Of a stretch of 48,788 nucleotides of DNA, positions 41,344 to 48,788 are shown piece by piece. The stretch is from Vibrio harveyi NBRC 15634 = ATCC 14126 = KCTC 12724 (lineage in GTDB: Bacteria; Pseudomonadota; Gammaproteobacteria; Enterobacterales; Vibrionaceae), in the NCBI RefSeq assembly GCF_001591145.1, contig NZ_BCUF01000045.1, forward strand, positions 1 through 48,788. Direction: 5' to 3'. The notes beneath the pieces were generated by a model, which worked only from the letters and a program-made list of their open reading frames with translations, did not search any database and was not told the origin of the DNA. The stretch's first letter is position 1, and the number at the start of each line of letters is the position of its first letter. Made by a program: the position numbers and the translations under genes.

Positions 41344-43319
41344 TGAGAGCTTTTCCTTTATCCTTAGTGATCTTACTTTCTATGTTTACGGTGTCGGTTG
41401 GAGCGTTACATCTGAGTCAAACCACCGCCTTTTCCAATGGTTTAGCAAGCCTTTGGCAGCCTGATTTCCAGTCGATAAATTCCGTTCTTCTTCATTTTAG
41501 CTGGTGGCCACGCGTGTTTACGACGGTGATTTCCGGAGCGGGCTTGGCAGTTGCTGGTGTGTTGATGCAACAGGTTCTACGTAATCCGTTGGCATCTCCT
41601 ACGACTTTAGGCGTTGCGAGTGGGGCGAACTTTACGCTCATGCTTGCCACGTTATTCACACCTTGGATGCTGGACTTTTCTGCCAATTTAGTTGCTTTGG
41701 TTGGTGGTGTCACTTCAATGGGGCTAGTGGTGTTGTTGTCTTGGCGACGGGCTCTTTCTCCGACCGTTGTTGTTGTTTCTGGCTTGGTGATCAACTTGTA
41801 TTTTGCTTCTCTGAGTACGGTCATTTTGATGATGAATACGGAGAAGCTCAATGGACTCATGATCTGGGGAGCAGGCTCCTTAGTTCAAAGTGGTTGGGAT
41901 GATTTCAGCTATCTTGCACCAAGAGTCGCCATTGCTGCACTAGTGGCATTTTTGTTTGCTAAACCTTTGAGCCTTTTGGAGCTATCAGAGCAAGGAGCAA
42001 AGAGCTTAGGTGTGTCGCTAGCGAAGCTGCGCTTTGTTTGCCTTGGTTTAGCGGTGCTTATTACTTCTTGGGTTGTGGCGACGGTGGGTATCATCGGTTT
42101 TATCGGTCTTGCTGCGCCAGCTATTACACGCTTGATTGGTGTGCATAAGATTCAGCACAAACTTTGGATCTCAATGTTGATTGGTGCAATGCTTTTGACC
42201 CTCACCGATTTAGTCATTCAACAATTACCGGGTTTGAAGGCGAGCTTTATTCCAACAGGAGCTGCCACTGCCGCTTTAGGCGCACCACTTTTACTTTGGT
42301 TACTACCTCGATTATCACAAAAGACGCAAGGGCATACGCAAACCGTGCTCACTCGTCACTCGGAGCGCGTCAACAAACTTAACAAACACGCTATCGCATT
42401 TACTTTGTTGATCATCTTGGCGGGCATCGTGCTCTTCAGCACCGTTTCAGTTCAGAACGACGGCTGGACATCGCTTTTCTCTACCCATGAATGGCTATTT
42501 TTGGAATGGCGCACACCTAGGCTTTTAGCCGCGGCGATGGCCGGGGCTATGTTGGCGATTGCAGGAACCATGATTCAGCGATTAAGCGGTAACCCGATGG
42601 CTAGCCCGGAAGTGATTGGTATCAGCTCAGGAACAGCAATGGGCTTGATCATTGCTATGTTTACTGGCGTTGGTGCATCGGTTGTGACTTTGTCTATTGG
42701 TGGCTTGATTGGTGCCTTGTTGACGGTACTAATCATTGTCTTATTGAATAGAAAATCTGGCTTCCAACCAGAACGAATCTTGCTGACAGGTATTGCCATT
42801 ACTGCACTCATGAATGCCATCCAGAGTTTTATTTTGGCAACAGGTGACCCACGCAGTTATCAAGCATTGGCTTGGCTTTCAGGCTCGACGTATTACGTGT
42901 CAATGGACACGCTGCTCCCGCTCGCTCTTTCTGCCATTGTGTTTATTGGTTTGAGTTTTGTTTGTGTTCGCTGGTTAGATATTTTGCCGATCGGGGCTTC
43001 TTCTTCTAAAGCTCTCGGTCTCAAAGTTGACCGTTCTCGTGCCATTTTACTATTGCTTGTGGCTTGTCTTACTGTCAGCGCGACTTTGGTTGTTGGCCCT
43101 ATTAGCTTCGTCGGTTTGCTTGCGCCACATTTGGCACGTTTGTTTGGCTTTAATAAAGCATCGCAACACATGCTATGTGCCGCCTTGCTTGGTGCAGGCG
43201 TGATGCTATTGGCTGACTGGATGGGCAGACAGGTACTTTATCCGCAAGAGATCCCTGCAGGATTGGTGGCATCTCTTATTGGTGGTTTGTATCTGATGTG
43301 GGGACTACGTCGACTGTAA
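41343..43319 (+). CDS. fhuB: FhuB, double-length hydroxamate permease
   Basis: This inner-membrane channel of the siderophore ABC importer has 658 residues from the ATG overlapping the fhuD stop, like E. coli FhuB (660). It is an internal duplication of two FecCD domains, each with a matching block: GVLMQQVLRNPLASPTTLGV in the first half and GTMIQRLSGNPMASPEVIGI in the second, and each with a late FxGLxAPxxxRL-type coupling segment (GFIGLAAPAITRLIG, SFVGLLAPHLARLFG). The open frame extends 26 codons upstream inside fhuD, but GGAG precedes the overlapping ATG, which gives a proper membrane N terminus. The double length is the hallmark that separates FhuB from other FecCD permeases. Confidence 0.94.
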   Translation: MRAFPLSLVILLSMFTVSVGALHLSQTTAFSNGLASLWQPDFQSINSVLLHFSWWPRVFTTVISGAGLAVAGVLMQQVLRNPLASPTTLGVASGANFTLMLATLFTPWMLDFSANLVALVGGVTSMGLVVLLSWRRALSPTVVVVSGLVINLYFASLSTVILMMNTEKLNGLMIWGAGSLVQSGWDDFSYLAPRVAIAALVAFLFAKPLSLLELSEQGAKSLGVSLAKLRFVCLGLAVLITSWVVATVGIIGFIGLAAPAITRLIGVHKIQHKLWISMLIGAMLLTLTDLVIQQLPGLKASFIPTGAATAALGAPLLLWLLPRLSQKTQGHTQTVLTRHSERVNKLNKHAIAFTLLIILAGIVLFSTVSVQNDGWTSLFSTHEWLFLEWRTPRLLAAAMAGAMLAIAGTMIQRLSGNPMASPEVIGISSGTAMGLIIAMFTGVGASVVTLSIGGLIGALLTVLIIVLLNRKSGFQPERILLTGIAITALMNAIQSFILATGDPRSYQALAWLSGSTYYVSMDTLLPLALSAIVFIGLSFVCVRWLDILPIGASSSKALGLKVDRSRAILLLLVACLTVSATLVVGPISFVGLLAPHLARLFGFNKASQHMLCAALLGAGVMLLADWMGRQVLYPQEIPAGLVASLIGGLYLMWGLRRL

Positions 43320-43366
43320 CGACGATTTGGCTTCATTCCTCACATATCAAAACAATAAAAATCTAG

Positions 43367-43395
43367 AACTGGGTGATCGCTCTCATCACCCAGTT
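43367..43395 (+). terminator. Hairpin between fhuB and the receptor gene
   Basis: A perfect 11-bp stem AACTGGGTGAT / ATCACCCAGTT with a 7-nt loop. The T tract is short (TTTG), so it may be a partial terminator that lowers or separates receptor expression from fhuCDB. Confidence 0.5.
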
Positions 43396-43535
43396 TGTGA
43401 TGCTAGCAAAGCACGTCCTGTGTTTTTGCATTTAAGGAAAATCAGTGGTTATGCCGGAACCAACCCGTGTGGGCTTGTCTATTCGCTCAATGCATAAAAG
43501 GTTGGAAAGGTTGCCGACAAAAAAGGAGAAAAATG

Positions 43536-45758
43536 ATGAATCGGCAGTTTATGCTAACACCCGCAGCAGTGGCTATTGCGATGGTGCTAGTAACCCCTCA
43601 AGTGCTTGCTCAAGAAGATGAAAACATTGTTGTAATTGGTCTACAAGAAGACAGTGCCGTTGGTCCTGACTTTAGCTACCTTGGTGCGAAGAGTCGTACT
43701 GCAACGAAGATGGATTTAGCGATCAACGAAACGCCACGCGCTGTTTCCGTTGTGACTCGTGAGCAAATGGATGACCGCGCATCAATCAGTGTCTCAGATG
43801 CACTGCAATATACACCAAGCATTCAAACCAATTACTTTGGTGAAGATAACAAGCAAGATTGGTTTATTATCCGTGGTTTTAAGCAGGCGAATAGTGGCTT
43901 ATATCAAGATGGAACTCGTCTGTATTCATCTGGATTTTACAGTTGGCAGATTGACCCGTTTGCATTAGAGCGAGTGGAAGTGCTTCGTGGCGCGGCCTCT
44001 GTGCTTTATGGTCAAAACCCTCCAGGTGGTGTTATCAATTTAGTGAGCAAACGCCCTCAGTTTGATGGTGGCTCTGGTCAGGTGTCGGTGGAGTATGGTT
44101 CTGAAGATCGCAAACAGATTTCTCTGGATGTGAACTCAGAAGTGAATGAGAAGCTTGCTGTTCGTGTGCAAGGTTTGGCGCGAAAGAACGGCACACGTGT
44201 TGATGGCGTTGAGGCCGAGCGTTTCCTTATTGCTCCTTCACTGACTTACAAGTTCACTGATACGTCAGAAATTACTTTGCTGACCAGTTACCAAAAAGAT
44301 GATTCTGACCCATACCTGCAGTTCTTACCTGTAGAGGGAACATTGAAGCCAAACAAAAACGGTAAGATAAGCGATAGTCTTGCGGTCGGGAACACGGATT
44401 GGGAAACGTTTGAACGCGAACAGCTTTCTGTTGGTTATGAGTTTGCACATATGTTCAATGACACGACTTCTTTTGTTCAGTCGACTCGTTATAGCCAAAT
44501 GGACGTCAACCTTCGACAAATGTATTCGTACGTCTATGCTGCTGACGTCCCAGGATTAGGTCCGCTGCTTGATCCTTTGAATGAGCGCAAAAGCATCCTG
44601 CGTGCGGCCAGTACAGAAGAGGGCTCTTCTGATGCTTTCAATATTGATAACCGCTTGATGCACAACATGCAATGGGGAAGTGTTGAACATAACCTCATGG
44701 TTGGTATTGACTATCAGATGGTCAGTATTGATGGTAAAGACTTTGCAAGCGACCCATTGGTGGCTGATGGAAATTCACTCTTAACCACGCCTATTGGAAT
44801 CTTGCCAGATCCGCGTTTTGATGTTTTCAACCCAAGTTATTCGAACAATGTTTGGTTGCTAGACCCAACAACGCTTCAGCCTTTGACTGACGCCGACAAG
44901 CAGCGAACAAAGGTTGATAACGAGCAGCTTGGTATCTATCTACAAGACCACATTCTGGTCAATGACAAGTGGGCGGTTCTTCTTGGCGCACGTTATGATG
45001 ATACGAGCAATGAAGTTCACAATGTAACGACAGGCTCTCGAACTAAAGTTGATAATGAAGAGTGGACGTTTAGCGTAGGTACTGCATACATTTCAGAGGC
45101 TGGTTTTACGCCATACTTTAGTTATTCGCAGTATTTTGATCCTATTATTCAGCAAGACAGTGCAGGCAAGCCTGCGAAGCCAGAAAGTGGAGACCAGTTT
45201 GAAATCGGTGTGAAATACCAACCTCGTACGTTCGATGGCTACTTTAATATTGCAGCTTACCAAGCAACGAAAGAGAACCTTGCTCGAATCCACCTCAATC
45301 AGTTAACTCAAATTGGTAAAGTAGAAAATAAGGGTATTGAATTTGAAGCAGTAGCAAATGTGACCCCGTCACTGACATTACTTGGTAACATTGCTTATGT
45401 GGATTCTGAAATCAAAGAAGATGTGAACGCAGCATGGGTGGGCAATTCTCCATCTCAAGTGGCGAACACGGTATCATCCGCTTGGGCGCATTACCGTTTC
45501 CTAGAAGGGACACTTGATGGCTTAGCTGTTGGGCTTGGGGTGCGTTACACCGGCGAATCATACGGCGATAACACTGAAACAATTAAAGTGCCGGGCTACT
45601 TCTTGATGGATGCGACGGTGAGCTACCGTATTGGTGATTACAAGTTGCAAGTTGCAGCTAAGAACCTAGCAGATAAAGAGTATGTCGCGACATGTGATGG
45701 CTTTTGTTGGTACGGCGACCGTCGTAATGTCATCGCGAGCTTAACCTACGATTGGTAA
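43536..45758 (+). CDS. fhuA: TonB-dependent siderophore receptor (ferrichrome type)
   Basis: This outer-membrane gated channel takes up ferric siderophores with energy from TonB. From the ATG at 43536 the protein has 740 residues with a signal peptide (about 1-25, ending VLA). A TonB-box-like ENIVVIG comes first, then the plug (INETPRAVSVVTREQM, RGAASVLYGQNPPGGVINLVSKRP), then the barrel, ending in the aromatic residue of SLTYDW typical of outer-membrane barrels. Two cysteines near the end (TCDGFCWYGD) form the loop seen in FhuA-type receptors. The FhuA label follows from position after fhuCDB; the exact siderophore is not shown. AGGAG precedes two ATGs; the second has better spacing. Confidence 0.88.
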   Translation: MNRQFMLTPAAVAIAMVLVTPQVLAQEDENIVVIGLQEDSAVGPDFSYLGAKSRTATKMDLAINETPRAVSVVTREQMDDRASISVSDALQYTPSIQTNYFGEDNKQDWFIIRGFKQANSGLYQDGTRLYSSGFYSWQIDPFALERVEVLRGAASVLYGQNPPGGVINLVSKRPQFDGGSGQVSVEYGSEDRKQISLDVNSEVNEKLAVRVQGLARKNGTRVDGVEAERFLIAPSLTYKFTDTSEITLLTSYQKDDSDPYLQFLPVEGTLKPNKNGKISDSLAVGNTDWETFEREQLSVGYEFAHMFNDTTSFVQSTRYSQMDVNLRQMYSYVYAADVPGLGPLLDPLNERKSILRAASTEEGSSDAFNIDNRLMHNMQWGSVEHNLMVGIDYQMVSIDGKDFASDPLVADGNSLLTTPIGILPDPRFDVFNPSYSNNVWLLDPTTLQPLTDADKQRTKVDNEQLGIYLQDHILVNDKWAVLLGARYDDTSNEVHNVTTGSRTKVDNEEWTFSVGTAYISEAGFTPYFSYSQYFDPIIQQDSAGKPAKPESGDQFEIGVKYQPRTFDGYFNIAAYQATKENLARIHLNQLTQIGKVENKGIEFEAVANVTPSLTLLGNIAYVDSEIKEDVNAAWVGNSPSQVANTVSSAWAHYRFLEGTLDGLAVGLGVRYTGESYGDNTETIKVPGYFLMDATVSYRIGDYKLQVAAKNLADKEYVATCDGFCWYGDRRNVIASLTYDW

Positions 45759-45773
45759 ATATTAGTGTGAAAC

Positions 45774-45804
45774 AAAAATCCCCCGAATTATCGGGGGATT
45801 TTTT
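45774..45804. terminator. Bidirectional terminator after the receptor gene
   Basis: A perfect 13-bp stem (AAAAATCCCCCGA with its complement) and a 4-nt loop lie between two convergent genes. The stop codon of the minus-strand gene overlaps its right arm. Confidence 0.95.
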
Positions 45805-46351
45805 AGAAATCAGCTTTGCGCACGTAATGAGGGTTTTTGTACTTTTTCTCGGGACCAAAGGTAGAAACCACCAATTTATTCCATAACGCTTTATCGAACT
45901 CGCCTTTTGGGATTGAAGGGTAGAGCGTTTCTTCCTCTTCTCTTGCAAAGTTCATGTACTGTTTTTTCTTGATTTGGTTGTACTTTTTAGCAATCTGATT
46001 GTGCTTTCTTACCCACTCAAGCTTGTACTCGCGTAATACCTTCTCACCCTTGTCCGCATCCATTCGAGATAAGAATAGGCGTTTGTAAGAAACCTTTCTG
46101 TCCAGCATGGTACGCATGACGGTTTGAATGTATTTACCGTGATGAGTAATGGTGATGTCATTCTCATCGATAGGCGTGATGCACCAACTCTTTGGTAAAA
46201 AGCTTGGTTTCTTAAATTGCTTATTACGTTCCATTAGCACCTGATGAAGAACCAAATCAGATGTGCCGCGGAAGGTCTTTTGCCACTTAGCGATTCGAAT
46301 TTGTAGCGAACCTGGCAAGCGATAGATGTTAGTAAACTTATCTTGGTCCAT
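45803..46351 (-). CDS. Hypothetical basic protein, 182 residues
   Basis: I do not recognise a family. The protein is rich in lysine and arginine, with a helical, charged second half (about 95-150, ADKGEKVLREYKLEWVRKHN and following) and no signal or membrane segment. The N-terminal part has a compact alpha/beta look (SWCITPIDENDITITHHGKYIQ). Its basic character would suit nucleic acid binding, but no motif supports that. It has no clear operon partner: a shared terminator lies at its 3' end and about 500 bases without a gene lie upstream of its start. The coding potential looks sound over the whole length. Confidence 0.7.
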   Translation of the reverse strand: MDQDKFTNIYRLPGSLQIRIAKWQKTFRGTSDLVLHQVLMERNKQFKKPSFLPKSWCITPIDENDITITHHGKYIQTVMRTMLDRKVSYKRLFLSRMDADKGEKVLREYKLEWVRKHNQIAKKYNQIKKKQYMNFAREEEETLYPSIPKGEFDKALWNKLVVSTFGPEKKYKNPHYVRKADF

Positions 46352-46847
46352 GGACTTCAGTCATGAAATTAACATGCAATAGGAAAATTGATAGACGCGA
46401 GTCCCGGCAAGCAGAATGAATCCACTTTGCTGAGGGAAAACGTGTCGGTAATTAGCGCGATTTTACAACGACATCGCTCAAAATAGCGAGGGGTTATGTC
46501 AATAATAGGTAAGAAATAAAAAAATTGTTTAGATTATGAATAGAATCAGGTGGTTTTAAGGGGATTTTAACTTGAACACCTCCAAAGTAACCTTAGTGTA
46601 CTTCCGACTTTGTAAAAGGAAAGGGACGTCAGTTTTGAGTCTTCATCAAAAGCTCAAAGCTAGGGCGTAAATCTCATTAGCCTTGCCTGTTCTCAACTTC
46701 AAATAGAGTTTTAAGCTCATGAACGCCCCCATTTCTGTTTTAATTGGTTGTTCAGAAACAGGGGAGTCACCATTGTCATCTACGATGTGTTTTTAGCGAG
46801 GAGATAAAAAACGTGCTTTCACGTTTTTAACTTGATCCAATATTTTC
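46352..46847. other. 496-base region without a supported gene
   Basis: It lies between the unknown basic gene and the DUF3466 gene. I see a terminator near its right end (46807-46828), a GGGCGT/ACGCCC pair about 60 bases apart (around 46662-46727) that could form a long-range stem, and a 25-codon frame at 46719 with no ribosome site. An unannotated small RNA is possible but not shown. Confidence 0.4.
46807..46828. terminator. Terminator after the DUF3466 gene
   Basis: A perfect 9-bp stem AAAAACGTG / CACGTTTTT with a 4-nt loop, symmetric for both strands, lies 20 bases after the minus-strand stop at 46848. Confidence 0.85.
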
Positions 46848-48575
46848 CTATTTAATGTTTATTTTTCTTGTCTTAACGTTTCTCGTAATTGAAAGAATAA
46901 TCAACCCGAATGCGGTAAATAGCCCCAAACCCGCGCCATTACGTTTCGTTGGTGTTTTTTCAACATCCCTAGGTACAATATTCTTCGCTGTTTTTCCTTT
47001 AATTGGAATTAATTTAACCGCAACGACTTCTTCCTTATCTGAACAAGTCGCATTATTGGCGGTGGTTTTATATCCAGAATGACACTTCAGCGCTGTTGCA
47101 GAAATAATGCCCGCATCATTAATGTCGCTCGCATCGATAATTCTGAATCGGTTATTTTCTTGGGAGTAAGAGGTGGACGAAGTATCGCTTGAATCTGAAC
47201 CGTTTGTTAAATCATCCAAATACCACGCTTTTCCATCAAACAGCGTTTTTGCTCTTTCACTGACTTTACTATTTTTTGCATAAGGCAAGATAAACGCTCG
47301 TTGTCTACGTGGTTTGCCTTTCGATGCGCGTACCTTTTCTGCATCCACTCTGCCGACAATTTCATTGTATGTATTGATTGCACCCATTTTTCCACTCGCA
47401 CCGTCAAAGAAAATCCTGGATTGCAAATAGTTGGCTCGCAATGTTTTTGCTCTTACATCATTGACGACGAATAAACGGTTGGGCGCAGAACCTGTTGGCA
47501 TTAAATACTGCCCTGAACGTTTCGCTTCACCAATCGCAACGAAGTTAGAGTTAACGCCGGTTAACCTTGAATTGCTATGCAGTGTTTTGTTTTTAATTCG
47601 TTGCTGTGCCCCGTCCACGGGTTTGTTGACCCAATCTTCTTTTTTATTTAGGTCGCCAACAAAGACGGTGGCGTCCATGTAGTTGTCTTTCTGATACGAG
47701 TTGTAGCCGACGCCATAGACAGTACTACCATCAGTAACAAAGTCTCGCATGCTACCTTGGGCAAGTCTTTTGCCGCCTTTGAGTCGTTTGCTTTGCCATT
47801 CGAGTTCTAGCGCATTTCCTTTGTCATCCCATATTGCAGCTTTAGAACTGTGGTTTGACCCTGATTTTCTCGCCACGCTGCCAACAGTGATAGCGCCATC
47901 TGTCGCCCATGCACGGGTTGCGACTATGGCTGCTTGATCGCCTGCAGTAGTAAAGTTTGGTTTAACTGGTGAAATGGTGTCTTTAGAGTCTAATCCAGTC
48001 GCCACCGTCCCAATTGACTTTGCGTCTTTTGTTAAAGCATTAACCACGCTGTTTTTGGTATTTGGGTTAAAGAGAGGGAAGGCTGTGTTGTGGTCACCTT
48101 CTACGTATGCGGTTACTGTTGGCTCAGATGCTTCATTGTGACCCAATGACCATGCTTGCCAGAGTGTGCTCGCCCACGCTGAACAAATCTTGTATTTTTT
48201 TTCGTTGTCACAGTATCGTTTAAAACCAGATTCACTACCTCGATATGCAAAGCTAGAATCCATTGCAAAAGGTACTTCTTCTCTCAGTTCAGATACATCA
48301 ATAGGTTTCCCCTCTAGCATAGCCGTTGAGCGAACATCGAGTGCTATTTTGAATTTACTGGCATCACAATTCGCTTCTTTTTCAAAGCAACCGAGTGAGT
48401 AAGGTTGTCCAGTAATTGGATCATTAATGTCTCCACTTTGAATCGCGGAACCAAATGAAGATAAATTAGTGTTATCAGGAACGACTTGCACTACTTGATA
48501 TAGTGCAGCTTGTGAACTTATTGAAAAACCAGCAGTAGCAAGCGCTATAAACTTAATATTCGCTTTTAAACTCAT
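46848..48575 (-). CDS. DUF3466 family exported protein
   Basis: This exported protein of unknown function has 575 residues from the ATG at 48575; six more codons are open upstream. The signal peptide is about 1-23 (ending SSQA, then ALYQVVQV). The body contains repeated stretches around AIVATRAWATDGAITVGSVA, AAIWDDKGNALELEW and GVNSNFVAIGEA, which look like a repeat (propeller-type) fold, as in DUF3466 proteins. The C terminus has a GxG (NGAGLG), a hydrophobic segment and a basic tail (RNVKTRKINIK), much like the GlyGly-CTERM sorting signal cut by rhombosortase, though less perfect. It would then be released to the surface or medium. It has its own terminator. Confidence 0.8.
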   Translation of the reverse strand: MSLKANIKFIALATAGFSISSQAALYQVVQVVPDNTNLSSFGSAIQSGDINDPITGQPYSLGCFEKEANCDASKFKIALDVRSTAMLEGKPIDVSELREEVPFAMDSSFAYRGSESGFKRYCDNEKKYKICSAWASTLWQAWSLGHNEASEPTVTAYVEGDHNTAFPLFNPNTKNSVVNALTKDAKSIGTVATGLDSKDTISPVKPNFTTAGDQAAIVATRAWATDGAITVGSVARKSGSNHSSKAAIWDDKGNALELEWQSKRLKGGKRLAQGSMRDFVTDGSTVYGVGYNSYQKDNYMDATVFVGDLNKKEDWVNKPVDGAQQRIKNKTLHSNSRLTGVNSNFVAIGEAKRSGQYLMPTGSAPNRLFVVNDVRAKTLRANYLQSRIFFDGASGKMGAINTYNEIVGRVDAEKVRASKGKPRRQRAFILPYAKNSKVSERAKTLFDGKAWYLDDLTNGSDSSDTSSTSYSQENNRFRIIDASDINDAGIISATALKCHSGYKTTANNATCSDKEEVVAVKLIPIKGKTAKNIVPRDVEKTPTKRNGAGLGLFTAFGLIILSITRNVKTRKINIK

Positions 48576-48738
48576 CCATCCAATTCCTATCATTCTAAAT
48601 AATGTTTTCGGTAATATGTGACCAAGGAATTTATAGATAATTCATTATTGAACAGTGTTTTTTTGTATGTATTCACGTACAAATAAATACATAAAAATAC
48701 AAAGTAAATAGTTTTAAAATAAGAATGGATAACGGGTT

Positions 48739-48788
48739 ATATACCCAAGTGACTTCAAGATGTAGGATTCAGAGCGTTGTCATTGATT
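48739..48788. repeat. Right copy of 50-bp terminal inverted repeat
   Basis: This is the inverted partner of bases 1-50, with one mismatch. The flanking 145 bases back to the DUF3466 gene are AT-rich and unrelated to the sequence beside the left copy, so the shared sequence is exactly the visible 50 bases, cut by the window edge. Confidence 0.85.

Noticed and set aside
46719..46796. Twenty-five-codon frame in the gap before the DUF3466 gene (MNAPISVLIGCSETG...)
   Set aside because: There is no ribosome site and no convincing family match; its start loosely recalls phage methylase text, but it is too short to call a remnant.

Overview
The window looks like a piece of a Vibrio genome, most likely the second chromosome of a Harveyi-clade species (V. 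parahaemolyticus, V. alginolyticus or a relative). This rests on recognisable gene families (a VcINDY-type dicarboxylate transporter, a VC1184-type class V aminotransferase, a DUF3466 protein, a ferrichrome-type fhu locus), moderate GC content and many c-di-GMP enzymes. The species call is inference. The window begins and ends with the same 50-base sequence in inverted orientation (1-50 and 48739-48788, one mismatch), so it is either an assembly contig broken at a dispersed repeat or a segment between two inverted repeat copies. I see no rRNA, tRNA, CRISPR array, transposase or prophage.

Layout. 297-2175: two-gene operon of an iron/2-oxoglutarate oxygenase and a class V PLP enzyme that lacks the desulfurase cysteine. 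2255-4757: DUF2797 protein and a membrane diguanylate cyclase. 4954-9159 (minus strand): VcINDY-like dicarboxylate transporter, sanA and NAD-malic enzyme maeA, with a consensus FNR box upstream of maeA. 9388-17263: HrpB-like helicase, PhoD-type Tat lipoprotein phosphatase, an orphan Tai4-like T6SS immunity protein, a DUF417 membrane protein, two GNAT acetyltransferases and small hypotheticals. 17485-20704: tight operon of a second DASS transporter, a histidine kinase with a CRP-like sensor domain and a stand-alone receiver. 20790-24168: divergent PAS-GGDEF-EAL and HD-GYP genes. 24492-28746: LysE-type exporter, the glycyl-radical pair yjjI-yjjW with a strongly structured leader, and a LysR regulator. 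29086-34873: TerC protein, a second 2OG oxygenase, a tandem HD/HD-GYP protein, an SDR-like protein behind a Fur-like site, and a minus-strand operon pairing a periplasmic CxxCH haem protein with a diguanylate cyclase. 35036-39307: iron alcohol dehydrogenase, tyrP with two TYR boxes, a GAF/degenerate HD-GYP protein and a 71-residue protein behind an essentially perfect LexA (SOS) box. 39682-45758: fhuCDB and a TonB-dependent receptor behind a Fur box. 45803-48575 (minus strand): an unknown basic protein and a DUF3466 surface/secreted protein.

How the genes fit together. Three themes recur. The first is c-di-GMP (and perhaps cGAMP) signalling: six proteins in about 35 kb, of which two are clear cyclases, two or three are likely phosphodiesterases and one is a likely dead HD-GYP. 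The second is carbon and anaerobic metabolism: two DASS carboxylate transporters, malic enzyme, YjjI/YjjW and the iron alcohol dehydrogenase. The third is iron and stress responses: Fur, FNR, TYR and LexA sites readable in the DNA. The best candidates for undescribed biology are the haem-protein/cyclase pair (32940-34873), the SOS-controlled small protein (39028-39307), the transporter-kinase-receiver operon (17485-20704) and the cysteine-less desulfurase homologue with its oxygenase (297-2175).
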